From contig NZ_JAPUVI010000110.1 of assembly GCF_029255285.1 (NCBI RefSeq), forward strand, positions 1-52,302: 52,302 nt of DNA, in the 5' to 3' direction. Source of the stretch: Accumulibacter sp. (GTDB lineage: Bacteria > Pseudomonadota > Gammaproteobacteria > Burkholderiales > Rhodocyclaceae). The number at the start of each line of letters is the position of its first letter. Positions within the stretch are counted from its first letter, which is position 1. Of this stretch, positions 24,475 to 33,971 are shown in pieces. The position numbers and the translations under genes are program-made. The notes beneath the pieces are model-generated. The model worked only from the letters and a program-made list of their open reading frames with translations, did not search any database and was not told the DNA's origin.

Positions 24475-25674
24475 TTACCCCTTGCTCGCCGTGGTCGGCG
24501 AGGCCGGCTTGGCCGGGCTGGCAGCGGCCGGCGCTTCGGCGAAGGGCTTCGCCGTGACGGTCATCCCCGGGCGGACCTTCTGCGTTCCCTCGGCGATCAC
24601 CTGCTCGCCGGGCTGCAGCCCCTTGCTGATGATCCACTCCGTGCCGACGCGCTCACCGACGCTCACCGGGCGGATGTCCACCTTGTTGTCCGCCCCCACG
24701 ACCGCTACCAGGTACTTGCCCTGGACTTCCGTGACGGCGCGCTGCGGCACCAGCAGGGCACCCTTGTCGACCGACATCGTGGCCCGGATCTTGCCGTACT
24801 GGCCGGGTCGCAACAGATTGTCCGGATTGGCGAACAGCGCCGCCGCCTTGAACGTCCCCGTGCTCGAGTCAACCTGCCGGTTGAGCAGGAGGAACTTTCC
24901 GGGGTGAGGGTAGAACGATCCATCAACGAGGATCAGATCGAGCGGCACCTGTTTGCTGTTGGCGTTCTTTTCGCCGGTCACCTTGAGGTATTCACGTTCG
25001 CTGATGTTGAAATAGACCTTGATCGGGTCGACGGTCGACACGGTCGTCAGTTCGCTCGCCATGCCCGGGCTGAGGAGGTCGCCGATCTGTGCTTTGGCGA
25101 TGCCGGCAATGCCGGTCACCGGCGAAGTGATCTTGGTGAAACCCAGATTCAGTTTTGCCGTCCGCAAGGACGCTTCGGCCGCTTCGAGCGCGGCCTTGGC
25201 CGAAAGGTCGGCACCGGTGGCGTCGTCGAGGTCTTTCTGACTGACTGCGTTCATTGCCGCCAGCGGCCTGATGCGGGCCAGATTGGCGCGCGTGGTTTCG
25301 TAGCGCGCGGCCTGTTGCGCACGCACTCCCTTCGCTTCGTCGACAGCGGCTTCGAAAGTTCGCGGGTCGATTTCGAACAGCGGCTGGCCCTTTTTCACCA
25401 GGTCGCCTTCACGGTAGTTCTGCTTGATCAGGTAGCCGGTGACCTGCGGGCGGATGACGGCGTTCACATTGCCGTCGAGCGAGCCGATCCATTCCATGTA
25501 GATTGGCACGTCACGCTGTGCTACTCCAACGACCTCGACGACGGCGGCGGCTGGCGGGCCGGCTTTGGGCTTTTCGCAGGCTGTGGTGATCACCAGCGCC
25601 GCCGCGGCGAGACCAGTGGCGATGTAACGGAGAGCGCGCGGTGCGGCGGCGAACGATGATGGGCTAGTCGTCAT
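24475..25674 (-). CDS. RND efflux periplasmic adaptor (membrane fusion protein)
   Basis: A 399-residue AcrA/MexA-like adaptor. A hydrophobic N-terminal segment ends in ITTAC, a plausible lipoprotein site (Cys33). Then come the barrel-sandwich/lipoyl-like halves (GSLDGNVNAVIRPQVTGYLIKQNYREGDLVKKGQPLFEID and NLGFTKITSPVTGIAGIA), separated by a coiled-coil hairpin, and the beta-barrel domain with LRPGQYGKIRATM. AGGAG lies upstream of the ATG at 25674. First gene of the efflux operon; no local regulator gene is adjacent, which is less common for such pumps. Confidence 0.93.
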   Translation of the reverse strand: MTTSPSSFAAAPRALRYIATGLAAAALVITTACEKPKAGPPAAAVVEVVGVAQRDVPIYMEWIGSLDGNVNAVIRPQVTGYLIKQNYREGDLVKKGQPLFEIDPRTFEAAVDEAKGVRAQQAARYETTRANLARIRPLAAMNAVSQKDLDDATGADLSAKAALEAAEASLRTAKLNLGFTKITSPVTGIAGIAKAQIGDLLSPGMASELTTVSTVDPIKVYFNISEREYLKVTGEKNANSKQVPLDLILVDGSFYPHPGKFLLLNRQVDSSTGTFKAAALFANPDNLLRPGQYGKIRATMSVDKGALLVPQRAVTEVQGKYLVAVVGADNKVDIRPVSVGERVGTEWIISKGLQPGEQVIAEGTQKVRPGMTVTAKPFAEAPAAASPAKPASPTTASKG

Positions 25675-25905
25675 GACGGCTCCTGCTGAGGGATTTCTTG
25701 GAGAGGCTGGCCGCGCCGCGGGTTGTGTTACCTCCCACGGCGTCGAACAAATAGAACACATAGGCAAAGGGAACGAGGTCTTCTCAGGATATCGCCGCGC
25801 GACAAATCCTCGAGCGCGAGACATGGCGACACAAGATTTTCGGACAGTGGACCATTGTTCTTCACGTTGCAGCGACTATCAAGTCACTCAGTATGGCGCA
25901 AGCTT

Positions 25906-25929
25906 AATGGCAAATCCAGTCTTGCCATT
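25906..25929. promoter_or_regulatory. 8-bp inverted repeat upstream of the efflux operon
   Basis: AATGGCAA (25906-25913) and TTGCCATT (25922-25929) are a perfect inverted repeat with an 8-nt spacer. It lies in the 380-bp gap between the divergently positioned ends of rdgC (3' end) and the efflux operon (5' end). Such dyads are typical operator shapes, but it could also be a weak hairpin after rdgC; no poly-U follows. The rest of the gap holds no recognisable gene or confident promoter. Confidence 0.4.
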
Positions 25930-25994
25930 GGTTCTTGGGGTGATGGGTGGCGCTGGCGTTACCCCGACGGAGTTCGACCGGCGCCAGTCCTCCG

Positions 25995-26016
25995 GGCGTG
26001 CGCGGGAACGCACGCC
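25995..26016 (-). terminator. Hairpin downstream of rdgC
   Basis: GGCGTGCG (25995-26002) and CGCACGCC (26009-26016) make a perfect 8-bp GC-rich stem with a 6-nt loop, 38 bp after the rdgC stop. No U-run follows on the minus strand, so it may be a rho-assisted or pause hairpin rather than a full intrinsic terminator. Confidence 0.45.
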
Positions 26017-26054
26017 GGCCCCCAATTCGGGCGGCCAGCCTCCGGGCAAGCTGG

Positions 26055-26945
26055 CTAGCGCGGCTCACCGCCCAGTGCTGCCAGCAGATCGTCGAGCAGC
26101 TGCGCAACTTCGCCGGCCATCAGCGTGAAGTCGATGTCGAAGCGTTCGTCTTCGTTTTCCGACTGGCCATCGGCCTGTTCCTTGAGAAGGTCGAGAAAAG
26201 CCAGTCGCTTGATCTGCAGATTGTCATCGAGGAGAAACGAAATGCGATCGTTCCAGGTCATCGCCAGACGCGTAACGACCTTGCCGGCGGCAACGTGTTG
26301 GCGAATCTCATCGCCGTCGAGCGCGTGTTTGACGTAACGTACGGTGGCTTTCTCGGCCGAACGCAGTTCGAGATCCTGGTCGAGCGTGAAGCCGACCGGG
26401 GCTTCACCGTCGGCTAGCCAGACGGTCATCGCCGCGGAAGGCGATTGCGTCACCTTGAGCACCTTGGCCGGCAGGGCGTCGAGCGATTTGCGCAGGTGCT
26501 CGACGAACTCCTCGGCTTTGGCGGGCGAAGCCGAGTCGATGACCAGCCAGCCGTTGATCCGGTCGATCCAGGCGAAAGTCGTTCGCCGGCGGATGAAGGC
26601 GCGCGGCAGCAGTTCGATAGTCATCTCGTCCTGGATTTCGCGCCTCTCCTTGCGGCCGACACGGCGTCCCTCGGCTTCCTCGATGGCCTTTGCCTTGTCG
26701 CTGACGAAGCGCTTGACGATCGAGGCGGGCAGCAGTTTTTCCTCGACGCCAAGGGCGAGCAGCCACTTCTGGTTGACCGCATGGAGCAGTGGGCCACCGT
26801 CGCGTGGCGCCACCCAGCCGACGCTGCGCGCTTCGGTGGCCTGGCAGCCCGGCAGCGTCAAGCGGGCGAGGCATTCCTCAAGGTCGGGCGCGCCGATGGC
26901 CCAGTCTTTCGGCAGCCGGTAGAGATAGAGATTCCTGAACCACAT
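26055..26945 (-). CDS. rdgC: Recombination-associated protein RdgC
   Basis: A 296-residue RdgC, a ring-shaped nucleoid-associated DNA-binding protein that modulates RecA activity. The family N-terminus MWFRNLYLYRL is exact in style; also AIEEAEGRRVGRKERREIQDEM and LLPRAFIRRRTTFAWID are characteristic. Length is normal. GAGG precedes the ATG. It stands alone, divergent from tamA. Confidence 0.95.
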   Translation of the reverse strand: MWFRNLYLYRLPKDWAIGAPDLEECLARLTLPGCQATEARSVGWVAPRDGGPLLHAVNQKWLLALGVEEKLLPASIVKRFVSDKAKAIEEAEGRRVGRKERREIQDEMTIELLPRAFIRRRTTFAWIDRINGWLVIDSASPAKAEEFVEHLRKSLDALPAKVLKVTQSPSAAMTVWLADGEAPVGFTLDQDLELRSAEKATVRYVKHALDGDEIRQHVAAGKVVTRLAMTWNDRISFLLDDNLQIKRLAFLDLLKEQADGQSENEDERFDIDFTLMAGEVAQLLDDLLAALGGEPR

Positions 26946-26969
26946 GGACAGCCTCGAAAAAAGTCGGCA

Positions 26970-26975
26970 ATTATA
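26970..26975 (-). promoter_or_regulatory. Consensus -10 element of rdgC
   Basis: A perfect TATAAT on the minus strand, 24 bp before the rdgC ATG, implies a very short 5' UTR. The -35 region 16-18 bp upstream is not close to consensus, so strength is uncertain. Confidence 0.45.
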
Positions 26976-27116
26976 GGCTTGAAACCCGGCGTGCTGACGG
27001 CGATCCGGCGGATCGCTGGGGCAAATAGCGTTATCCTATGCTGCCCGCCGCTGCCGTCAGCGGCGACCGGGGAGCGCCAGGATTCGCCGTCAGTCGCCCG
27101 GGCAGCCGATAAACCA

Positions 27117-28826
27117 ATGCACAAACCTCTCGCCATCGCCGCCCTGCTGCTCGCTCTGCCCGCCGCCGCGGCCATTCCGCAGTTGTTCGCGCCGGCCGAT
27201 GTGCGCGAACTGCTGAGCGAGCACCTCGACCTCACCGATCTTCCCGACGCGACGGCGCAGGCGGCGTTCGAGCGGCGAATGCCGCGTGAAGTGGGTGATC
27301 TGCTTGCCACCGAGGGTTACTTTTCTCCCACCGTGGTCCTCCGCCGGGATGGCGAAGAATTGCGACTCGAGGTCGATCCGGGCCCGCGCTCGCGGATCGG
27401 TCATGTCCTTGTCGAGATCGACGGTCCGCTGGACGCGGAGCGTCGCGAGTCGCTGCAGCGAGGCTGGAAGCTGAAGACCGGTCAAGCCTTCCGGCAGGCC
27501 GCGTGGGACGACGCCAAGCAGTCGCTGCTGGCCGACATGCTGGCGGTCGACTTTGCGGGCGCCCGCTTGCGCGAGACGCGGGCCGAAGTCGATGTCGAGG
27601 CACAGCGCGTCGACTTGCGGGTGATGGCCGACAGCGGTCCGCGCTACCGTTTCGGCGAACTGCGAATCAGCGGCCTGCAGCGTTACTCGCCGCAACTGGT
27701 CGAGCGCTACAATCACCGGGTCAAGCCCGGCGAGGCCTATCGCGAAGAGCATCTGCTGGCCTTTCAGGCCAGCCTGCAGAGTACGCCCTACTTTTCCTCC
27801 GTCGTCGTGACGCTCGAGCGCGGCGACGACGATGGCGCGGCGTTGTCGACCGGCGACGGCTGGGTGACGGCCCCGGTGCGCGTGCAACTGCGCGAGCGCG
27901 CTCCTTACCAGGTGTCTCTCGGCGCTGGCTACAGTAGCAACACCGGCGCACGGGTCGAGGCGGCCTATCGCAGCAGCGACTTCCTGAGCCGCGCCTGGGA
28001 ACTGCAGACTGGCCTCCGTCTCGAGCAGTTGCGCCAGACGGCCTATGCCGACGTGTTTTTCCCTATCGACCAGCGGCAACAGCGGGATGGTGTCGGTACG
28101 GCGGTCGAGAATTCCGACATCGAGAAACTCGGCATCAAGCGGGTCGCCGTCGGCGCCACTCGCGTTCAGCAGCGCGGCAGCGTCGAGCAACGGCTGAGCC
28201 TCAACTGGCAGCGCGAAGAGCAGTCGCCGCAGGGGGCGCCAGTGACGACCAATCGGGCGCTGACCGCGATGGTGGGCTGGACTTGGCGGCGGGCCAAGGA
28301 TCCGCTCGACCCCGCCGAGGGGGTGTCGCTGCAGTTGCAGGTCGGCGGCGCCAGCAAACAACTGCTGTCCGATCAGAACTTCGTGCGCGGCTATTTGCGT
28401 TACAGCCAGGGGATTCCGCTCTCGGCGACCGATGCGCTGCTGTTTCGCGGCGAACTCGGGGCGACCCTGGCGCCGTCGTCGCAGGGCATCCCGCAGGACT
28501 TCCTGTTTCGGGCCGGCGGCAGCAACTCGGTGCGCGGCTATCCCTATCTCAGCCTGGGCGTCAAGGAGGGTGCGGCTACGGTCGGCGGACGCTATCTGGT
28601 GACGATGAGCGGCGAATACACGCACTGGATCAACTCGACCTGGGGAGCGGCGGCCTTCGTCGACGCCGGCAACGCGGTCGATGAGCCGTCGGCCATGAAC
28701 CTGGCCGTCGGCTATGGCATCGGCGCGCGCTGGAAGAGCCCGGCCGGACCGCTCGGCATCGACCTCGCGTATGGTCAGCGCGACGGTACGCTGCGCTTCG
28801 ACTTCTCCTTGGCGATACCGTTTTGA
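27117..28826 (+). CDS. tamA: Translocation and assembly module outer-membrane protein TamA
   Basis: A 569-residue BamA-superfamily outer-membrane protein. Signal peptide MHKPLAIAALLLALPAAAA, then POTRA-type segments (about 20-245: for example LRLEVDPGPRSRIGHVLVEI and YRFGELRISGL), then a C-terminal 16-strand barrel with VRVQLRERAPYQVSLGAGYSSNTG, the FRAGGSNSVRGYPYLSLG lid-lock region and a terminal Phe (LAIPF). With TamB it helps insert outer-membrane proteins or move lipids between membranes. The stop overlaps the tamB start (TTGA). Confidence 0.93.
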   Translation: MHKPLAIAALLLALPAAAAIPQLFAPADVRELLSEHLDLTDLPDATAQAAFERRMPREVGDLLATEGYFSPTVVLRRDGEELRLEVDPGPRSRIGHVLVEIDGPLDAERRESLQRGWKLKTGQAFRQAAWDDAKQSLLADMLAVDFAGARLRETRAEVDVEAQRVDLRVMADSGPRYRFGELRISGLQRYSPQLVERYNHRVKPGEAYREEHLLAFQASLQSTPYFSSVVVTLERGDDDGAALSTGDGWVTAPVRVQLRERAPYQVSLGAGYSSNTGARVEAAYRSSDFLSRAWELQTGLRLEQLRQTAYADVFFPIDQRQQRDGVGTAVENSDIEKLGIKRVAVGATRVQQRGSVEQRLSLNWQREEQSPQGAPVTTNRALTAMVGWTWRRAKDPLDPAEGVSLQLQVGGASKQLLSDQNFVRGYLRYSQGIPLSATDALLFRGELGATLAPSSQGIPQDFLFRAGGSNSVRGYPYLSLGVKEGAATVGGRYLVTMSGEYTHWINSTWGAAAFVDAGNAVDEPSAMNLAVGYGIGARWKSPAGPLGIDLAYGQRDGTLRFDFSLAIPF

Positions 28827-31800
28827 GCGGCGATCCGGAGCGAGACCCAGGTGCGGCCAGCGAGCTGCGGCAGACGACCGCGCCGCGGCCGGTGCGGCGT
28901 CGGCCTTGGCCGTGGCTGGTCGCGCTGGCGGTCCTCGTCTTGCCCTTGCTGGGCGCTGGCTGGCTGCTTGCGAGCGAGGCTGGTTTGCGCTTCGCCTGCG
29001 CGGCGCTTGGGCGGCTGACGGCCGGCCAGCTTCGTCTGGAAGGTCCGGCGGGGACGTTGGCGGGCTCGTTTTCGCTGCAACTCGTCCATTGGCGCGATGC
29101 GACGCTCGACCTTCAGTTGCGCGAACTGCACGTCGACTGGCAGCCGGCCGCGCTGCCGCAGGGGCGACTCGTCGTCGGTCGTGTGGCGGCGGCCAGCGCA
29201 CGCCTTGCGACCGCGGCCAGCGGCGCTCCGCCGCGCCTTCCCGAGAGTCTGCGGATCGGTTGGCCACTCGAAATCGAGCAACTGACTCTCGGACGCTTCG
29301 AAGCGGGCGAGCATGACCAGCCGGACGGCCAGGCGGCAACGATCGCCGAATCGCTGGTCGGACGCCTGTCGAGCGACGGCCGGCAGCACCGTCTGCATGA
29401 GCTGCGGGCGCGCGTCGCCGGCTTGGCTGTGGCGGGCGAAATCACGCTGGCCGCTGAGCCGCCTTTCGCCCTGGCCGCCGAGGCGGCGATCACGGGCGAA
29501 GTCGCCGCACGACGGCTGGCTTTCGATCTCGTCGCCGACGGCCGGCTGGACGACTTCGTCGTCGCCGGCCGCGCACGGCCACTGGCCGCGGCAGAAAGCG
29601 ATGCGTTTGCCGGCGAACTGAGGGCGCGCATCAGTCCGCTCGCGCCGCAGCCGATCGTCGAAGCGGTGGTGAAGATCTCCGGGATCGATCCGGCGGCCTG
29701 GGTGGCAGGTGCCCCCCAGGCGCAACTCGACCTGCTTGCCGACCTGCCGCCGCGGCAGGCGGCGGGGAGCGATCTGAGCGGGCGTTTGGCGGTCGTCAAT
29801 CGGCGCCCGGGAGGCGTTGATCGGCAACGCCTGCCGGTCGAAACCTTGTCCGCCGCTGTGCGGCTCGGCGCCGGCCAATGGCGCCTGGACGACCTGGAGG
29901 TCGGCCTGTCCGGTGGCGGTCGCTTGCGCGGTAGCGCCGAGTGGCGCGCCGAGCAGCTGGCGCTGCGGGTTGCGGTGAGCGCGCTCGACGCCGCCGCGCT
30001 GCACGGTGCACTGCGGCGCACGCAACTGGCCGGCCCGCTGCGCGGCACCCTGGGCCTCAATCGACAACAGCTCGAAGTCGATCTGCGCGATCCACGCTTC
30101 ACGCTGCGGGGCAAAGTCGCTCTCGATCCGGCGACCGTCGCCGTCGAGACGCTCGAGCTGGCGGCTGGCGACGCGCGGCTCGATATTAGCGCCGAGCTTG
30201 CGCGAGTCGAGACGGGCCGCTTCACGCTGCGCGGCCGCTTGAAGGATTTCGACCCGAGCCGCTTTGCCAGGCTGCCGGCCGCACGCCTCAACGCGGACTT
30301 CGACGCCCACGGCCAGAGCCAGCCGCCGCTCGCCCTGGCACTGCGCTGGCAACTGCATGACAGTCGTCTCGGCCAGGAATCGCTGGCCGGCCGCGGGGAG
30401 ATCGATCTGGCCGGGAGGCGCTTGCGCAAGGTCGACGTCGAAATGACGGCGGCGGGCAACCAGCTTTCCGCAACCGGTGCTTTCGGCGCGCCGGGCGATT
30501 TGCTCAACGTCTCGATCGCCGCACCGAGGCTGGACCCGCTCGGGATCACCGGCGACCTTGGCGGTCGGCTCGTTCTCGGTGGCAGCGCCGCGCTGCCTGA
30601 GTTGTCGGCGGAGCTGCACTCGACACGGTTGTCACTGGCCAAGCTCGGACAGATCCGCGGGCTCGATCTCGAAGCCCGACTGGCCGACGGCAGCCACGGT
30701 TCGCTTTCCGGAAAGCTGCGTATCGCCGCGGTGGACGGTGCGGGCGGAGCAGCGCTTCTGCGCGACGTCGCGCTCGATGCCGACGGCGTGCGCAGCCGGC
30801 ATCGCCTGCGCGGCCAGTTCGGTCTGCCGGGCCAGCGCGACCTTCGCTGTCTGCTCGAAGGGGGCTGGTCGTCACCCCCCGCCGCCCTGGCCTGGATGGG
30901 TCAGCTCAGCGAACTGACGCTTTCTTCCGTCACCGATCGGCAACGGCCGTTTCTGCAACTCGCGGCAGCGACGCCACTGCGCGCGGCGGCCGGCAGCTTC
31001 AGCGTCGGTCCGGCGCAGTTCACCGGAGTCAACTGGTCCCTGCAACTCGATCGCTTGGCTTATGCCGACGAGCGCTGGCGGAGTGCCGGCAGCTTGCGCG
31101 GCTTACCGGTGGCGGCCACCCTGAACGAGTTTCCGGAGATCTTCGGAACTCCTGTCGCACAGGCCAACGGCGATCCTCTGCGCCTAGACGGCGACTGGGA
31201 AATCGGCGGCGACGGTCGGGCCGAGCGGTCGACCGGTGCGCTGCCGGCGGGACGTAGCGCTTGGCCGGCTGGGCGCCTGCGCTTGTCGCGGGCGGGCGGC
31301 GATCTAGTCATCGGCGCTTGGCCACTGGGCCTCGAAGAAGGCAGCCTGAGCCTGCAGACGAACGCCGGGCGTGTCGAGGGACGGCTGCGACTGCGCGGCA
31401 AGCGGCTCGGCGAGCTGGACGCCGATCTTTCGGCCGGCGCTTCGCGCAGCGCCCCGATCGACCGACTGGCGCCCTGGCGCGGGCGGCTCAAGCTGAACGC
31501 GCCCGATCTTGCCTGGGCCGGACCGCTGGTCGGCGACGGTTGGCAACTCGGCGGTCGGCTGGCTGGCGATATTGCTCTCGACGGCACGCCGGCACAGCCT
31601 CGCCTGAGCGGCGAATGGCGCGGCGAACAACTTGCCGTCCGCCTGCTCGACCAGGGAATGCGCCTGGAACGTGGCAAGCTGCTGCTGCGACTAGGTAGCG
31701 AAGCGTCCGGCGATCTGCGCCTCGTGCTCGAACAACTGGTTTTCGACAGCGAGCTGCAGGCGATGCCGCGCGTCCTGCTCCTCGACCCGGCGCTCGATGC

Positions 31801-32890
31801 GGCTCGCCTCAGCGGCCGGCCGGGGCGGCTCGAAGCGAGCGGCGAGCTACGTACCGGGCAGGCGGCTGGCGTTCTGTCGCTCAAGGCCGACCGTGTGGGC
31901 GTCGCGCAGCGCGCCGACCAGTGGATGCTGGTTTCCGGCGAGGCGCAGTTGAAGCTCGGCGAGCAAACGCTGGACGTCAGCGGTAAGGTCAGACTCGACG
32001 CCGCCTACTGGGAATTGGCCAAAGCCGGGACACCACGGCTCTCGGAAGACGTCGTGATCAAACGACAGGGACGCGAGGCGAACCGGCCTTCGGTGCCGGC
32101 ACGCCTGCTGTCGGTAAATCTGAACGCCGATCTGGGTCGCCACTTCCACTTCCGGGGAGCCGGCGTCGAGAGCCGTCTGGTCGGCGCGATCGACCTGCGC
32201 TCGCAGGGTAGCGGGCCGCCGCGGGCCATCGGCACGATCCGGACGCGCGACGGTCGTTTCGACGCCTATGGTCAGCAACTCGATATCGAGCGCGGCATCG
32301 TCAATTTCCAGGGGCTGATCGACAATCCGGGGCTCAACATCCGGGCCATGCGCCGCAATCTGCCGGTCGAGGCCGGCGTCGAGGTGGGCGGAACGGCCAA
32401 GCGGCCGGTCATTCGGCTGGTCTCCGACCCCGAGGTGCCGGATGCCGAGAAGCTGTCCTGGCTGGTTCTCGGCCAGGGTCCGGAGCAGCAGGGCGGCAAG
32501 GATGCCTCGGTGTTGATGGCGGCGGCCGAGACGATTCTCGGCGGTCAGGACGGCGGACCGCTGAAAGCCATCCAGCGCAGTCTGGGAATCGACGAGTTCG
32601 GGCTGCGCACGGGCACGCTCGACGGTAGTGGCCGCTGGCAGACGAGCCGCGTCGCCAGCACCTCGGGCTTTGCCAGCAAAGACTCGACGACCGATCAGAT
32701 CGTCAGCGTCGGCAAGCGCTTGTCGTCGAACGTCGTACTCAGCTACGACCAGTCGCTGAGCGCTACCGGCAGCGTCGTCAAGCTGACCGTCGACCTGAGC
32801 CGGAATCTTTCGCTGGTCGGTCGCGCCGGTACCGACAACGGGTTCGACCTGCTGTGGACCTATCGTTTCGGTCGGCAAGGCGCGAAATGA
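28823..32890 (+). CDS. tamB: Translocation and assembly module protein TamB
   Basis: A 1355-residue AsmA-like protein with one N-terminal inner-membrane segment (about 29-50, PWLVALAVLVLPLLGAGWLL) and a very long periplasmic beta-rich taco built from repeated Leu/Gly/Asp strands. The C-terminal DUF490 domain is clear: GQQLDIERGIVNFQGLIDNPGLN, PVEAGVEVGGTAKRPVI and a final GRAGTDNGFDLLWTYRFG. It spans the periplasm to TamA. The start is TTG at 28823 overlapping the tamA stop; no in-frame ATG precedes the membrane segment. The 3' end overlaps the next gene by 4 bp. Confidence 0.93.
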   Translation: MSGDPERDPGAASELRQTTAPRPVRRRPWPWLVALAVLVLPLLGAGWLLASEAGLRFACAALGRLTAGQLRLEGPAGTLAGSFSLQLVHWRDATLDLQLRELHVDWQPAALPQGRLVVGRVAAASARLATAASGAPPRLPESLRIGWPLEIEQLTLGRFEAGEHDQPDGQAATIAESLVGRLSSDGRQHRLHELRARVAGLAVAGEITLAAEPPFALAAEAAITGEVAARRLAFDLVADGRLDDFVVAGRARPLAAAESDAFAGELRARISPLAPQPIVEAVVKISGIDPAAWVAGAPQAQLDLLADLPPRQAAGSDLSGRLAVVNRRPGGVDRQRLPVETLSAAVRLGAGQWRLDDLEVGLSGGGRLRGSAEWRAEQLALRVAVSALDAAALHGALRRTQLAGPLRGTLGLNRQQLEVDLRDPRFTLRGKVALDPATVAVETLELAAGDARLDISAELARVETGRFTLRGRLKDFDPSRFARLPAARLNADFDAHGQSQPPLALALRWQLHDSRLGQESLAGRGEIDLAGRRLRKVDVEMTAAGNQLSATGAFGAPGDLLNVSIAAPRLDPLGITGDLGGRLVLGGSAALPELSAELHSTRLSLAKLGQIRGLDLEARLADGSHGSLSGKLRIAAVDGAGGAALLRDVALDADGVRSRHRLRGQFGLPGQRDLRCLLEGGWSSPPAALAWMGQLSELTLSSVTDRQRPFLQLAAATPLRAAAGSFSVGPAQFTGVNWSLQLDRLAYADERWRSAGSLRGLPVAATLNEFPEIFGTPVAQANGDPLRLDGDWEIGGDGRAERSTGALPAGRSAWPAGRLRLSRAGGDLVIGAWPLGLEEGSLSLQTNAGRVEGRLRLRGKRLGELDADLSAGASRSAPIDRLAPWRGRLKLNAPDLAWAGPLVGDGWQLGGRLAGDIALDGTPAQPRLSGEWRGEQLAVRLLDQGMRLERGKLLLRLGSEASGDLRLVLEQLVFDSELQAMPRVLLLDPALDAARLSGRPGRLEASGELRTGQAAGVLSLKADRVGVAQRADQWMLVSGEAQLKLGEQTLDVSGKVRLDAAYWELAKAGTPRLSEDVVIKRQGREANRPSVPARLLSVNLNADLGRHFHFRGAGVESRLVGAIDLRSQGSGPPRAIGTIRTRDGRFDAYGQQLDIERGIVNFQGLIDNPGLNIRAMRRNLPVEAGVEVGGTAKRPVIRLVSDPEVPDAEKLSWLVLGQGPEQQGGKDASVLMAAAETILGGQDGGPLKAIQRSLGIDEFGLRTGTLDGSGRWQTSRVASTSGFASKDSTTDQIVSVGKRLSSNVVLSYDQSLSATGSVVKLTVDLSRNLSLVGRAGTDNGFDLLWTYRFGRQGAK

Positions 32891-33960
32891 GCGTGCGCGA
32901 GCGAAGCGGCCCGCGGCGTGGCCGCGGCGCGACCTTCAACCCCGCCGGCCGCTTCGAGCGACGTGCCAGCGAGGCGCTAGACGACGGCTCGAGTGCCGCC
33001 GAAGCGCCAAGTGCACTGCCGACCGTCGTTGTCGAACAGGCCGCGCGCTCGATCATCTCGCACAACGATTCGCCCGACCTTCCCTTCACGCAGTCGATCA
33101 ACCCTTACCAGGGTTGCGAGCACGGCTGCGTGTACTGCTACGCACGGCCGACGCACGCCTACCTCAACCTGTCGCCCGGCATCGACTTCGAGAGCCGCCT
33201 CTTTGCCAAGACGAATGCCGCTGACCTGTTGCGCGCCGAACTGGCCGCCCGATCCTACCGCTGCCAGCCGATCGCGCTGGGCGCGAACACCGATCCCTAT
33301 CAACCGGTCGAGCGCGAACGGCGTATTACGCGATCGGTCGTCGATCTGCTGAGCGAGTGCCGACACCCGTTCACCATCACCACCAAGGGCGCGCTGGTCG
33401 AGCGCGACATCGACCTCATCGCGCCGGCCGCGGCGCTAGGGCTGGCGCGCGTCCTGATTTCCGTGCCGCAGCTCGATCACGATCTGGCGCGCCGGCTCGA
33501 GCCACGGGCCGCGGCGCCAGCGCGGCGCATCGAAACGATCCGTCGGCTGGCCGCCGCCGGGGTGCCGACCGGTGTCCTGGTCGCACCGCTGATCCCGTTT
33601 CTGAACGACCACGAGTTGGAGGCGGTACTTGCCGCAGCGCGTCGCGCCGGTGCGACGACGGCCGCCTTCATCGTCCTCCGCTTGCCGCATGAAGTGCGCG
33701 CACTCTTCGCCGCCTGGCTGCAAGAGCATCATCCGCTCAAGCGCGAGCGCGTGTTCAGCGCATTGCGCGACATGCGCGGCGGTCGCGACAACGACCCGCG
33801 CTTCGGCAGCCGGATGACCGGCTGCGGTCCCTTGGCCGATCTGCTGGCCAGGCGTTTCGCGCTGGCCAAGCGTCGGCTGGGCTTCAGCGAGGCGACGCGC
33901 GAACTGCGCTGCGATCTCTTCCGGCCGCCGCGAACGGACCGGCAGATCGATCTGTTCTGA
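32887..33960 (+). CDS. PA0069-family radical SAM protein
   Basis: A 357-residue radical SAM protein of the PA0069/SplB-like group. The cluster motif is Cys77-x3-Cys81-x2-Cys84 (CEHGCVYC), preceded by NPYQG, and GANTDPYQPVER is a family signature. The N-terminus is Arg/Gly-rich (RGRGATFNPAGRFERR), also family-typical. Substrate unknown; the DNA-repair relation to spore photoproduct lyase is only structural. It starts by an ATGA overlap with tamB, so is expressed with tamAB, a linkage I do not recognise as functional. Confidence 0.9.
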   Translation: MSVRERSGPRRGRGATFNPAGRFERRASEALDDGSSAAEAPSALPTVVVEQAARSIISHNDSPDLPFTQSINPYQGCEHGCVYCYARPTHAYLNLSPGIDFESRLFAKTNAADLLRAELAARSYRCQPIALGANTDPYQPVERERRITRSVVDLLSECRHPFTITTKGALVERDIDLIAPAAALGLARVLISVPQLDHDLARRLEPRAAAPARRIETIRRLAAAGVPTGVLVAPLIPFLNDHELEAVLAAARRAGATTAAFIVLRLPHEVRALFAAWLQEHHPLKRERVFSALRDMRGGRDNDPRFGSRMTGCGPLADLLARRFALAKRRLGFSEATRELRCDLFRPPRTDRQIDLF

Positions 33961-33971
33961 GCGTCAGGCCG

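Noticed and set aside
21214-25659. Very long open frame on the plus strand opposite the RND genes
   Set aside because: It is antisense to three clearly recognisable efflux genes; high third-position GC removes stops on the opposite strand. The His/Asp/Arg-rich translation has no family resemblance.
32887-33960. Spore photoproduct lyase
   Set aside because: Sequence is of the PA0069 branch with its Arg/Gly-rich N-terminus; there is no context for spore DNA repair in this organism type.
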